This document shows, in pieces, positions 35,291 to 43,538 of a stretch of DNA of 64,000 nt; within the stretch, counting starts at the first letter, position 1; every line of letters begins with the position of its first letter. The DNA comes from an uncultured Atopobiaceae bacterium (GTDB lineage Bacteria; Actinomycetota; Coriobacteriia; Coriobacteriales; Atopobiaceae): contig CALUNW010000001.1 of assembly GCA_944322145.1 (NCBI GenBank), forward strand, positions 62,001-126,000, written 5' to 3'. The notes below the pieces were generated by a model. That model did not search any database, had not been told where the DNA came from, and saw only the letters and a program-made list of their open reading frames with translations. A program made the translations under genes and the position numbers.

Positions 35291-35490
35291 GCAATGTCCG
35301 GCGCTATGACTTGGCGATTCTTGTCGCATCTGCGTTGTGCTGTGCGTGGTCGATATCTAGCGGAGCCGCTCCTCGCATTGCGGTGAGAGTGCCTGACGGG
35401 CATCAGGATGGCATAAACATGAAGAAAGCGCCGGAGGAGGTAACTGTCGTACCTTTCGGGCGCTTTATCAAATCCCATGCTACAAGGTTC

Positions 35491-35969
35491 CTAGCGGATG
35501 TCAATCACACTCCCGTGCTTGTCGATAAACTTCACATGCACGATGCGTTGCAGGGCAAACGCCTGCTTGCGGACCTCGTGCTCTATGGAGTGCCCGGGAA
35601 CCTTCTTCATGCGGCGACAGTCGAACACGATGCTGCCAGACTGCCAGCGCCCGCGCTTAAGGTTGCGCTCAATCGCTTTCAGGTTGTCGGCGGAAGGGCC
35701 TTCATCTCCTATAGGACGCCGTCGATGAGGGCGTCCGCCGACTTCGCGCGCTTCTCCTCTCTGCGCCGCACGAACTCCACGACGTGCCCCGCCTCGGCGA
35801 GCGCCTCCGCTGTCTTGAGCTCATGCGGCCAGACGTTGATGCCCGGCGCGATGATTATCTTGCCCTTTTCCCTGGCCATGCGCCGCAGCACCGCCTTCCA
35901 TCGCCCTCGCTGTGAATCTATAGGAATACCGCGGTGCAGGCTAGGCCGGGGCTTCACTATCGAAATCAT
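35491..35969 (-). pseudogene. CdiA-CT-like tRNA nuclease domain protein, inactivated
   Basis: The intact N-terminal frame reads KGKIIIAPGINVWPHELKTA, then HVVEFVRRREEKRAKSADAL, as in BECR/CdiA-CT nucleases. A TAG then replaces an expected Trp before EMK, and a one-base loss follows. Beyond these, the shifted frame continues with NLKAIERNLKRGRWQSGSIV, FDCRRMKK and RIVHVKFIDKHGSVIDIR. This is a clear double-hit pseudogene; the upstream start is uncertain. Confidence 0.75.
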
Positions 35970-35993
35970 CGAGCCGCTCGACGGTGCCTAAGC

Positions 35994-36147
35994 GGACGCC
36001 CTCATGGACCGCGGGCTCCTGCGCAAGGACGAGATCTGGTGTGTGGAGCGAAGGACCGGCAAGGGCTCGAGGCTCTACTCGCTCGACGCCTTTAGCGACG
36101 TGAGGACGATGAGGTTAAGGAAACGGCGAGCAATGCGCGGCTCATGA
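35994..36147 (+). pseudogene. 3' fragment of an AAA15-family ATPase gene
   Basis: The reading LLRKDEIWCVERRTGKGSRL, YSLDAFSDV closely matches LLRKDEVWFVERKTSEGSRL, YSLDAFCDV in the intact gene at 43539-44924. Only the last ~50 codons remain, without start or ATPase motifs. It is debris from a former copy of the abortive-infection-like system. Confidence 0.75.
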
Positions 36148-36359
36148 TGGCGGGTTGAGCTGGCGAGCTTCCCGTGTCAGGGATGACGGACGCCTACAAG
36201 CTGGCCGAGGGCTTGCCGGGGGAGGACGGCGAACCTCGGGGGTGATTCTGGTTCTGGCAACGGCCAAGGCATCCGTTTTTCTCGCCACGGCATCGGTCCG
36301 CGCTCTTGGAAACGCAGCGAAGATGCCGACGTGAGTACAGCGTCACATCGGCCTTCATC

Positions 36360-36731
36360 CTATGCCCGCGAGTCTCCAGTCGCGCGCCTGCAGATGGCGA
36401 CGAGGCCGGGCAGGTCGACCTCAATGGCGTCCCAGACAAAGTCGAAGTCGAACCCGCCGTAGGGGTGGGCGATCTTGCTGCGCATCTTTGCAACGTCCGC
36501 CCAAGGGTACGTCGAGTCTATCTCCTCGAAGACGCCGCGATACTCGCTGACGAGCTCGCAGATGCGGAGCATGGGCATAGTCAACAGATCCTGACATTCG
36601 GTCGAACGTGCGTAGAGGTCCTTGTCGATGCTGCGATCGTCGATGCGTCTCCAGATCATCTCGGCGTTGCGGATGATTTCTTGAATGATGTATCCCTTCG
36701 CTTCCTCTGGGATGGGGCGCTCACGCCTCAT
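36360..36731 (-). CDS. HEPN-domain toxin of an MNT/HEPN pair (DUF86-like)
   Basis: The protein has 123 residues. The RNase motif is RSKIAHPYGGFDFDFVWDAI with R-x(4-6)-H, typical of HEPN toxins of the HepT class. ATG 36731 overlaps the end of the nucleotidyltransferase gene by 11 nt, giving antitoxin-first coupling. The toxin would cleave RNA unless adenylylated by its partner. The active-site residues are intact. Confidence 0.85.
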   Translation of the reverse strand: MRRERPIPEEAKGYIIQEIIRNAEMIWRRIDDRSIDKDLYARSTECQDLLTMPMLRICELVSEYRGVFEEIDSTYPWADVAKMRSKIAHPYGGFDFDFVWDAIEVDLPGLVAICRRATGDSRA

Positions 36732-37011
36732 AGAGCACCACGCCCTCCGACCTGACGGCGTCGCGGACGAACGGGTAGAGGTTCTTCTCGCCAAAGACGA
36801 CGTCGACGGAACGGCCGAGCGACTGCTCGAGCTCCCGGTAGATCGAGCCTCTTGCGAAGCCGAGGGGGCGCGAGGACTCGACCACGAGGTCGACGTCGGA
36901 GCCCTCAGTGGCTTCGCCTCGCGCATAGCTGCCGAAGAGCGTCACCTTGTCGAGCCCGTGGGCCGCAGCCGTCCGCGTCACGGCGCCTTTGATGTCGTCA
37001 AGTCGAAGCAT
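36721..37011 (-). CDS. mntA: MNT-type nucleotidyltransferase antitoxin
   Basis: The protein has 96 residues. It has the GSYARGEATEGSDVDLVVES signature (GSx10DxD) and VDVVFGEKNLYPFVRDAVRS. MntA-type enzymes AMPylate the HEPN toxin to silence it. ATG 37011 has AGGAGG upstream (around 37019). The catalytic aspartates are present. A second, truncated MNT gene lies at 54762. Confidence 0.87.
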   Translation of the reverse strand: MLRLDDIKGAVTRTAAAHGLDKVTLFGSYARGEATEGSDVDLVVESSRPLGFARGSIYRELEQSLGRSVDVVFGEKNLYPFVRDAVRSEGVVLYEA

Positions 37012-37186
37012 GGGGACCTCCTTTTCCCGAGTATACCCGCAGCGCGGGGAGGTGTGTCATCCGAGGCCCCTCTTGCCCCAAGGCCTCGAAACGGGTACAT
37101 TGCCTTCACTATGAAAAACGGCTTGCCGTTTTAAAGGGGGGCTTCCTTCGGGGAGTGCCCCTATTTTCTTGACGGTATTCAAATCC

Positions 37187-37640
37187 GGAGCCGAGGTTCT
37201 TCTCGCTAAGAATGTGTTGGTGATGGAGTCGCCCCTGGGATTCCGTGCAGATGGGTTCCCGGGGGCGTTTGCGTGCTGGGGTAAAGGCCTTGGGCTCGAC
37301 TTGCGGCGCCGGTCATCACGCGTTCGTCCCAACCCCATCGAGGAGCGCGTACGGGCCTATGGTCGGCAGGGAGTGCACCCCGAACGGAGACATTGCGGAC
37401 ACGTACTCCACATACGCGCGGGCCTTGGCGTAGAGCAGGGACACGGCGTTTGCCTCGAGCCATCTCGCCACATGCTCGGCCTTCATGTTGAGGGTCGCCT
37501 TTTGGCCGGCGGACACCCTGCCGTCGACAATAAGCTCAACGTCAAGGACCCTTTCCGAGGTGCTGTCTACCGAAGCCTTTGTTTTGACGGGGAGTCGATA
37601 GTCAAGAAGAATCCGCTCCTTTAGCTCGTTGATTACGGGC
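37187..37640 (-). pseudogene. 5'-truncated copy of the SecB-like chaperone gene
   Basis: The frame from about 37640 to the stop at 37316 encodes VINELKERILLDYRLPVKTK through ARAYVEYVSAMSPFGVHSLP. It is about 90% identical to residues ~45-153 of the intact gene at 45766-46227. DNA similarity continues past the stop to 37187, so a ~450-bp block was duplicated. The first ~45 codons and any start are missing. Confidence 0.85.
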
Positions 37641-37917
37641 GCTGCTCCATCGCTGTGTAATCGCGCTTGTTAGCACCCTCGATATCGCGATTCGGCGCCG
37701 CGCCATCCATCGCTGCAGGGTAGCTCCGGCAAGAAAACCGGATACTGCCCTGGTTGTCTAGTGGCACGCCTTTCCCCCCGTGAGTCACCCCGCCGTTTCC
37801 TTCTCACTCTTCCCTCTGAGCGGGGGGCAATCGAAAACGACGCCCGCCAGACACCCGATGGCCTCCCATGGGTTACGATATCCGAAGACGTTTTTTGCCG
37901 CAAAACGGGGGTCTTTC
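37641..37917. other. Intergenic region before ptuA
   Basis: These 277 nt have no gene recognised. A short hairpin (ccggcaagaaaaccgg, near 37727-37742) is present. No strong promoter is visible. Confidence 0.35.
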
Positions 37918-39237
37918 ATGGCGTTTATGATGCGACTTGACGAGCTCGAGCTCACGAACTTCCACAAGTTCGAGCACTTCTCCGTTGACTTTGACGAGCG
38001 GATGACCGTCCTCGTGGGAGAGAACGGGTCGGGCAAGTCGTCCGTGCTCGAGGCGGCGCGCATTGCGCTCGACTCTTTTGCTTATCACGCCACCCGCAGC
38101 TTTCAGCGGTGTATTGATCCGGCGGACGTTCGTGTTTCTCGCTATGGGATGGGCGGGATTACTGACCGGCAGGAGCAGTATCCCGTCATCGTTGCCGCAA
38201 AGGGCTTCGTGGGCGATGGAGATGCGGAGCGGGTTTCCTGGTCCCGCTCCCTGAGCTCTTCAGATGATAATGGGCGTTCCGTTGATCGGGACCGCCTCTG
38301 GCATTATGCAAAAGAATGCAAAGACAGGATGCAGGCCGGCGACGCCAATCTCGTGCTCCCCGTGCTGGCCTACTATGGCACGGGCCGCCTCTGGGCGAGC
38401 GATGGTACGTTTGCCGGCGGGGCTCGTAAGGGCTTCTCTCGGCAGGATGGTTACCGCGGGGCCCTTGACGCCACCGCGGGCACGCAGAGGATGCTCGACT
38501 GGTTTTATAAGATGACGGCGCAGGACGTCCAGCGGGCGCAGAGCATCGAGCCCCAGGGGCCAAACCCGCTGTTCACGGCCGTTCGGGCCGCCGTCGAGCG
38601 CTGCTTCGCGGAGATCTCCGGCTGCGAGCGCGTGAACGTCACCTATAACCTCGACGTCAACGACCTTGACGTCGAGTATCGTGATGCCGACGGATTCGTT
38701 CAGCGCCTTCCCATGAGCAAGATGAGCGATGGGTATCGGACCACCCTCAGCCTGTTCGCCGATATCGCCTATCGCATGGCGCTGCTCAACCCCGCGCTTG
38801 GGGACCGCGTTCTCGAGGCTCCGGGCGTCGCTCTCATTGACGAGGTCGACCTGCATCTTCATCCGCGCTGGCAGGCGCGGATCCTCGGGGACCTTTGTGC
38901 GGTGTTCCCCAATGTCCAGTTCATCGTGACCAGCCATGCGCCCATGGTCATCTCCTCCGTCCCCAAGAGGCAGGTGCGGGTGCTGGGGGAGGATTGCGCC
39001 TACGCCCCGATGCGAGAGAGCTACGGGCTTGCGGCAAACGACGTCCTGACGGGGATTATGGGGGCGGGCGACCGGCAGCCCGATGTCCGCCGACTTCTAG
39101 ACGAGTTTGGACAGAACTTCGACACGGAGGACTTCGACTCTGCCGAGCGGGTCCTGGGTGAGCTCGAGCGTCTTGTTGGTGCGGACAACCCCGATGTTGT
39201 CGCCGCCCGCAGCGCCTTGGCCTTCGAGCGGCTCTAG
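37918..39237 (+). CDS. ptuA: Septu-like defence ATPase PtuA
   Basis: The protein has 439 residues and is an OLD/SMC-like AAA ATPase. Walker A is VLVGENGSGKSSVLEAARIA; the signature region is PMSKMSDGYRTTLSLFADIA; Walker B is VALIDEVDLHLHPRWQ, followed by FIVTSHAPMVISS. The next gene encodes an HNH nuclease of the PtuB type, which together define Septu-like anti-phage systems. No reverse transcriptase is adjacent, so it is not a retron Ec78-type unit. I chose ATG 37918 with gggggt upstream. Confidence 0.85.
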   Translation: MAFMMRLDELELTNFHKFEHFSVDFDERMTVLVGENGSGKSSVLEAARIALDSFAYHATRSFQRCIDPADVRVSRYGMGGITDRQEQYPVIVAAKGFVGDGDAERVSWSRSLSSSDDNGRSVDRDRLWHYAKECKDRMQAGDANLVLPVLAYYGTGRLWASDGTFAGGARKGFSRQDGYRGALDATAGTQRMLDWFYKMTAQDVQRAQSIEPQGPNPLFTAVRAAVERCFAEISGCERVNVTYNLDVNDLDVEYRDADGFVQRLPMSKMSDGYRTTLSLFADIAYRMALLNPALGDRVLEAPGVALIDEVDLHLHPRWQARILGDLCAVFPNVQFIVTSHAPMVISSVPKRQVRVLGEDCAYAPMRESYGLAANDVLTGIMGAGDRQPDVRRLLDEFGQNFDTEDFDSAERVLGELERLVGADNPDVVAARSALAFERL

Positions 39238-39245
39238 GGGGGCGA

Positions 39246-39914
39246 ATGCTGGCGATTGATCGGGGCGAGCCTCCAGCGGAGCTAACGAAGAATGTGCAGG
39301 AGCTTCTTCCGGAGCAGAGGTCCTATGAGAACCTTTCCTCGGAGACGCGCACCGCTCTCAAGGAGTCCCTTCTTGAGAGGCAGGGGCATCTGTGCGCCTA
39401 CTGCATGCGGAGAATCGAGGATGCCGACCACGCCAAGCTCGAGCACCTCTACCCCCAGTCCCGCTCGATTGCAGAGGGTCATCCCGAGCAAACGGTTGAC
39501 TACGCCAACATGCTCGTCTCGTGCATGGGCGGGAGTGACGTGCGCGGCCGTCCGCATAGTGCTCAGACGTGCGACTCTCACAAGGGCAACGAGACCATCT
39601 CCATAGACCCGTGTTCCCAGAGTGATATTGATACCATTCGCTATCGCCGCAACGGCGAGATCTTCTCGACCGACTCCTCCTTCGACCGCGATCTTGACGA
39701 GACGCTGAACCTGAATTGCCGGGAGGCGTTCCTGCCTCAGGACCGCGCCGGGGTCTACGAGGCGATGCAGAGGGCCATCGAGAAGGAGGGTCCTAAGACG
39801 CCCGAGGCCAAGCGCGCGTTTGCCCGCAGGAAGCTCCGGGCGCTTGAGTCGGCGCGCGTAAGAGAGCCGTTTATGGGGGTTATGGTGTACCGTCTGAGGC
39901 GCTGGGCGCGGTAG
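39246..39914 (+). CDS. ptuB: Septu-like HNH endonuclease PtuB
   Basis: The protein has 222 residues. The HNH core reads GHLCAYCMRRIEDADHAKLE, then HLYPQSRS, DYANMLVSCMGG and TCDSHKGN, as in PtuB proteins. It starts 8 nt after ptuA and should be recruited or controlled by that ATPase to degrade nucleic acid during infection. The zinc cysteines and HNH residues are present, so it is likely functional. Confidence 0.85.
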   Translation: MLAIDRGEPPAELTKNVQELLPEQRSYENLSSETRTALKESLLERQGHLCAYCMRRIEDADHAKLEHLYPQSRSIAEGHPEQTVDYANMLVSCMGGSDVRGRPHSAQTCDSHKGNETISIDPCSQSDIDTIRYRRNGEIFSTDSSFDRDLDETLNLNCREAFLPQDRAGVYEAMQRAIEKEGPKTPEAKRAFARRKLRALESARVREPFMGVMVYRLRRWAR

Positions 39915-40137
39915 CGGCCGAGCCTTGTGAGTCCGGCGAAGTGAGCGAAGTCGAGGTTGACGTGGCGCCCGTAGTTCTCTGAGGCCAGAGCTCGATGTTT
40001 CGAAAGGCTCTTTGGTGGGGGAGCGCACTTCGCTGGAGTGAGCTTACTTTATAGGGCTTTATCCGCATAGTGATGGATTGGACTTACGGGTTTGATAGGA
40101 GTGGCACTCCAGAGCGGGTGGCGTTCGATTTGAGCAC

Positions 40138-41760
40138 CTACGTCGTCGCGGCACTAATGTCTGAAGCTAGGTCGTTCATCATGTCTGTCAGACGTTCGAT
40201 AATCCGCGCTACATCTCTTGGACGGTCTCCGGTTAAGAGGTCGTCGCTGAGTTTCTCATAATTCTTTCCTTTGGCGTGGGCGATAGACGATGACCTCACA
40301 TTTTGCAGGTCCCTAAGGGGTTTTATATCGGCATCAATCTTCAATTCGCGTAGTGTCGACTCGAGCTTGTTTATGCTCCCGCCGTTTTCGCAGACAGACA
40401 AGGCGGACTCGTCAATGTAGTCAATGCAGTACTTGGTTAGGTTGAGGATGACCGTATCGAATTCCTGCCTGCCATTTCCTGCCGGAATCCTGATGAGCTT
40501 TTCCATGTCGTTTTCATCTGGGTGAGCGGGGCGGTACAGGGGATGACCGAATCTCGTTGCCCATGCCTCGTCGAGTTTACACCGAGCGCTGAAGAGTGCG
40601 GTGACGGGGCCCATGGGGGCGTCGAACGAGCAGAAGAAGTCCTGAGCGACCGCAGTCTCAGATATGTGTTGCCCTGTAGGCGAGATCTCGTGGTCCAGGA
40701 AGTGGCGTCTCTCGCTTGCAGGCAGGTCTCGGCCCAAGTCGCCAAGATATACCATGACGCGTTCGGAAATGGCGTTGTCTATCTCAAGCTTCCATTGTGT
40801 GCCACATGAGAGGCTTCGCTCTGTCACCTGGAAGTTTGGGTTACCACGATATCGGTCGAGTACGTCTGGGCTAAAAAACACGGGCGTTAGGTACTGCGGA
40901 GCATTGGGATTTTCACCGAAGTAGTTCCCGAGCTTGTCCGGATTGCAGGAGAACCTTTCGAGATCTCCGTTGGGAAGCTCTTCAATTGCGAACTCGGGAT
41001 AGTCTTCGCTCTCATCATCTTCGTACGGCCAGATTTTGCATTTGCTAACATCATCGGGGCGCACGATGCTGCGGGCGTACAGCATCGAAAACAGATAGTC
41101 TCGGCTTTCGGTGCTTTGGTACCAAATCTCATAGTGGTGAACATCGCCTTGGTGGTTCTCAGTGCCTATGTTTTCGGCTCTCATGGGATAGTTCGGGCTT
41201 GAGGAGCGTCTAGAGTCGATGAACTGTACGTAGAGCATCTGTCTTGCTGCCATGTACCGCATCAGATAACTCGTCCGGAACTTGATCACGTTTTCGTCGA
41301 CGTCAACGACCTGCTCTTTGCGGCCACATTTGTCGATGGCGTAATAGCTCCCGTCCTTCTCGCGGAAAAGCGAGAACAGGAAAACGAACTCCTGGCTTAC
41401 GTGGAACTGCCATTGTTGGAGACTGTGGAAGTAAATTGCCTTAACTAGAAAGTCGAAGCCGTCGTCGTGGCCGTTTTCGTAGAAGACGCCATAGCCTGTT
41501 TCGGTAAACCCAGGGTTAAATGATTCCGCATGTCGGAGCCAGTCGGTTCTCTGCAAAATCTCGCATTCAAGTGTAGGGTCTGCGAGGCAGGCAAAAATGC
41601 TTGGGTAGGAATAGAGACCCTCGCGCGCTTGGTATACAGTCGTCCAAACACTTCCAAAAGGGTCCTCTACAAGCTGGATGACGTCAGCCTGCTTGAAATG
41701 GGGCTCGTCGAATTGATTGGTACGAATTACCTCATCAACGACTTCCAGATCGTTCTTCAT
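40138..41760 (-). CDS. Large orphan protein with C-terminal HEPN-like motif
   Basis: The protein has 540 residues and no family recognised. The C-terminal region LRDLQNVRSSSIAHAKGKNY carries an R-x5-H motif as in HEPN ribonucleases, within a helical stretch. The N-terminal ~450 residues are mixed alpha/beta without known motifs, with a region rich in Tyr/Phe. It stands alone, opposite in strand to neighbouring defence genes and facing the AAA15 gene across a large palindrome. A role in abortive infection is inferred from context. Confidence 0.6.
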   Translation of the reverse strand: MKNDLEVVDEVIRTNQFDEPHFKQADVIQLVEDPFGSVWTTVYQAREGLYSYPSIFACLADPTLECEILQRTDWLRHAESFNPGFTETGYGVFYENGHDDGFDFLVKAIYFHSLQQWQFHVSQEFVFLFSLFREKDGSYYAIDKCGRKEQVVDVDENVIKFRTSYLMRYMAARQMLYVQFIDSRRSSSPNYPMRAENIGTENHQGDVHHYEIWYQSTESRDYLFSMLYARSIVRPDDVSKCKIWPYEDDESEDYPEFAIEELPNGDLERFSCNPDKLGNYFGENPNAPQYLTPVFFSPDVLDRYRGNPNFQVTERSLSCGTQWKLEIDNAISERVMVYLGDLGRDLPASERRHFLDHEISPTGQHISETAVAQDFFCSFDAPMGPVTALFSARCKLDEAWATRFGHPLYRPAHPDENDMEKLIRIPAGNGRQEFDTVILNLTKYCIDYIDESALSVCENGGSINKLESTLRELKIDADIKPLRDLQNVRSSSIAHAKGKNYEKLSDDLLTGDRPRDVARIIERLTDMMNDLASDISAATT

Positions 41761-41845
41761 GTGCGCCTCCTCGGGCTATGCACGCCAAGTCTGAAGGGAA
41801 TCTGTCAAGTTGGGCGTTCGAGGGGACTTGAACGGGCTCATGACT

Positions 41846-41910
41846 GGCGCCTCCCTGTCCCTACGTCGAATGTGATATTATCACATTCGACGTAGGGACA
41901 GGGAGGCGCC
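41846..41910. promoter_or_regulatory. Perfect 65-nt palindrome abutting an ATPase start codon
   Basis: The 32-nt arms at 41846-41877 and 41879-41910 are exact complements with a single central base. The arms read ggcgcctccctgtccctacg followed by tcgaatgtgata. The centre contains TATTAT, a possible -10, and the right arm carries the ribosome binding site gggagg immediately before ATG 41911. It could be an operator or an RNA hairpin controlling translation. Confidence 0.9.
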
Positions 41911-43254
41911 ATGCTGCTGAACTTCACGATTGAAAACTGGATGTCCTTCCGTGACGAGGCGTCCTTGAGCACGATCTCCTCCTTGGAGCGCCAGCACGGG
42001 GGGACGCGTGCCAATCTTCCGGGCTTCCGGAGCAAGAAGGTGCTGCCCGTCGTTGCCCTCTACGGTGGAAACGCCTCAGGAAAGACGAGCGTCTTCAAAG
42101 CCCTTGCCGCCCTGAGCGAGATGGTGCTGAGGGACTGCGGCGTCGACGGCCTGCTTCCCGTTCGGCCCTTCTCGCTCGATGATGAGTCTCCGCTCAAGCC
42201 CACGGTGTTCGACATCACGTTCCTTGCCGGCAAGAACACGTATCGTCTTGTCGTCGAGGCGACGCGCCACGCGGTGAAGTACGAATCCCTCGAGATTCTC
42301 AAGGAAAAGGGTGTCGTGGAGGTCTACGAGCGCGATGCCTCGCCCGACGGATTCTTCAACTGTAACGAGGACTACTTCCACGTCTCGACGCACGTCTCCT
42401 TTGCCGCGGCGAGCACGCGCTCGAACCAGCTGTTCCTTCAGTCTGGCTTCGCGCAGAACGTGACGGAGCTCGAAGAGCCGTACCGGTGGTTCTCGGACAC
42501 GCTCGAGCTTGTGGGCGTCGAGTCTCAGGCATGGTCGTTCGCGACGGCGCTGAGCAAGAGTGACGACTTTCTTGTCTACGCTGCCGATGCCCTCTCTCGG
42601 ATGGACACGGGGGTTTGCGGGCTCGTGGGCGAGAGCGCGGACATGGGCTCGCTTCCCCCCGACGCTCGCCTTCTCAAGAGAGCGTCCGAGCTCAAAGAGA
42701 ACGAGGCCATGACCGTTGTCATCGATCGGATGCCGGGAGACTATGGCTTCGAGATGTTCCTGGTGAAGGGCGGGCCCAGACCGGACGTCCAACGTCTTCG
42801 CACGGTGCACAGGGGGCCGGACGGCAGGGAGCACGCGCTCAGCATCGGGATGGAGTCCTCCGGCACCCAGCGTCTCATGGGCCTTCTCCCCATGCTCTTC
42901 GACCTCTCCGGCGCAAACGGATCGACGGGCTCCAAGGTGTTTGTCGTCGATGAGCTCGACCGCTGCCTGCACACCATGCTCACCTCCAACCTTGTCGAGA
43001 GCTTCCTGGCCAAGTGCGGGCCCCAAACGCGCAAGCAGCTTCTCTTCACCACCCACGACCTCCTCCTCATGGACCAGTCGCTCCTGCGGCGCGACGAGAT
43101 GTTCATCACCCAGCGCGGCTCGGACGGCAGGTCGGAGCTGGTGGGCCTGAGCGAGTTCGAGGGCATACGCTTTGACAAGGACCTCATCAGGAGCTACCTG
43201 GACGGGCGCTTCGGCGGCATTCCCATGCTCGATGAGGTGGCAGCCAATGGGTAG
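41911..43254 (+). CDS. AAA15-family ATPase, first copy (AbiL/RloA-like)
   Basis: The protein has 447 residues. It begins NFTIENWMSFRDEASLSTIS; Walker A is ALYGGNASGKTSVFKALAAL; the signature-like ESSGTQRLMGLLPMLFDL is followed by Walker B FVVDELDRCLHTML and QLLFTTHDLLLMDQS. The family is found in abortive-infection systems, usually next to RloB. Here no partner follows directly; RloB follows the second copy. The start ATG touches the 65-nt palindrome. A deleted relic of a similar gene lies at 47221. Confidence 0.8.
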   Translation: MLLNFTIENWMSFRDEASLSTISSLERQHGGTRANLPGFRSKKVLPVVALYGGNASGKTSVFKALAALSEMVLRDCGVDGLLPVRPFSLDDESPLKPTVFDITFLAGKNTYRLVVEATRHAVKYESLEILKEKGVVEVYERDASPDGFFNCNEDYFHVSTHVSFAAASTRSNQLFLQSGFAQNVTELEEPYRWFSDTLELVGVESQAWSFATALSKSDDFLVYAADALSRMDTGVCGLVGESADMGSLPPDARLLKRASELKENEAMTVVIDRMPGDYGFEMFLVKGGPRPDVQRLRTVHRGPDGREHALSIGMESSGTQRLMGLLPMLFDLSGANGSTGSKVFVVDELDRCLHTMLTSNLVESFLAKCGPQTRKQLLFTTHDLLLMDQSLLRRDEMFITQRGSDGRSELVGLSEFEGIRFDKDLIRSYLDGRFGGIPMLDEVAANG

Positions 43255-43431
43255 GCGCAAGAACGACACGCTGAGCAGGAAGACCGGTGTTTAGTCAACT
43301 CTGACTTTCGGAAATGAGCCTGGGTGTCGATTTCAGGGGTGACTAATGGCGCCGCTCTTCTCGTCAGAGCGCATGCCGGCTCGCAGTGGGACGGCAAGAA
43401 ACCATCTCAGGGATACCTGTCGCAAACCCCG

Positions 43432-43472
43432 ATTGACGGGATTCGTCAAAAGAATTGACGAATCCCGTCAAT
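43432..43472. promoter_or_regulatory. Perfect 18-bp inverted repeat overlapping a promoter
   Basis: attgacgggattcgtcaa (43432-43449) and ttgacgaatcccgtcaat (43455-43472) are exact complements around aagaa. The right arm contains TTGACG (43455-43460), and TATTAT follows at 43480-43485 with 19-nt spacing. It probably combines operator and -35 for the ATPase gene at 43539. Confidence 0.8.
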
Positions 43473-43538
43473 CATCCGTTATTATGGACGCATCACAAGT
43501 GCTGCCGTGCGTTGAGCGATACGAATCGAGGCGGAATC

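Noticed and set aside
37918..39914. Retron Ec78-type system
   Set aside because: No reverse transcriptase or ncRNA-like region next to the ATPase-HNH pair.
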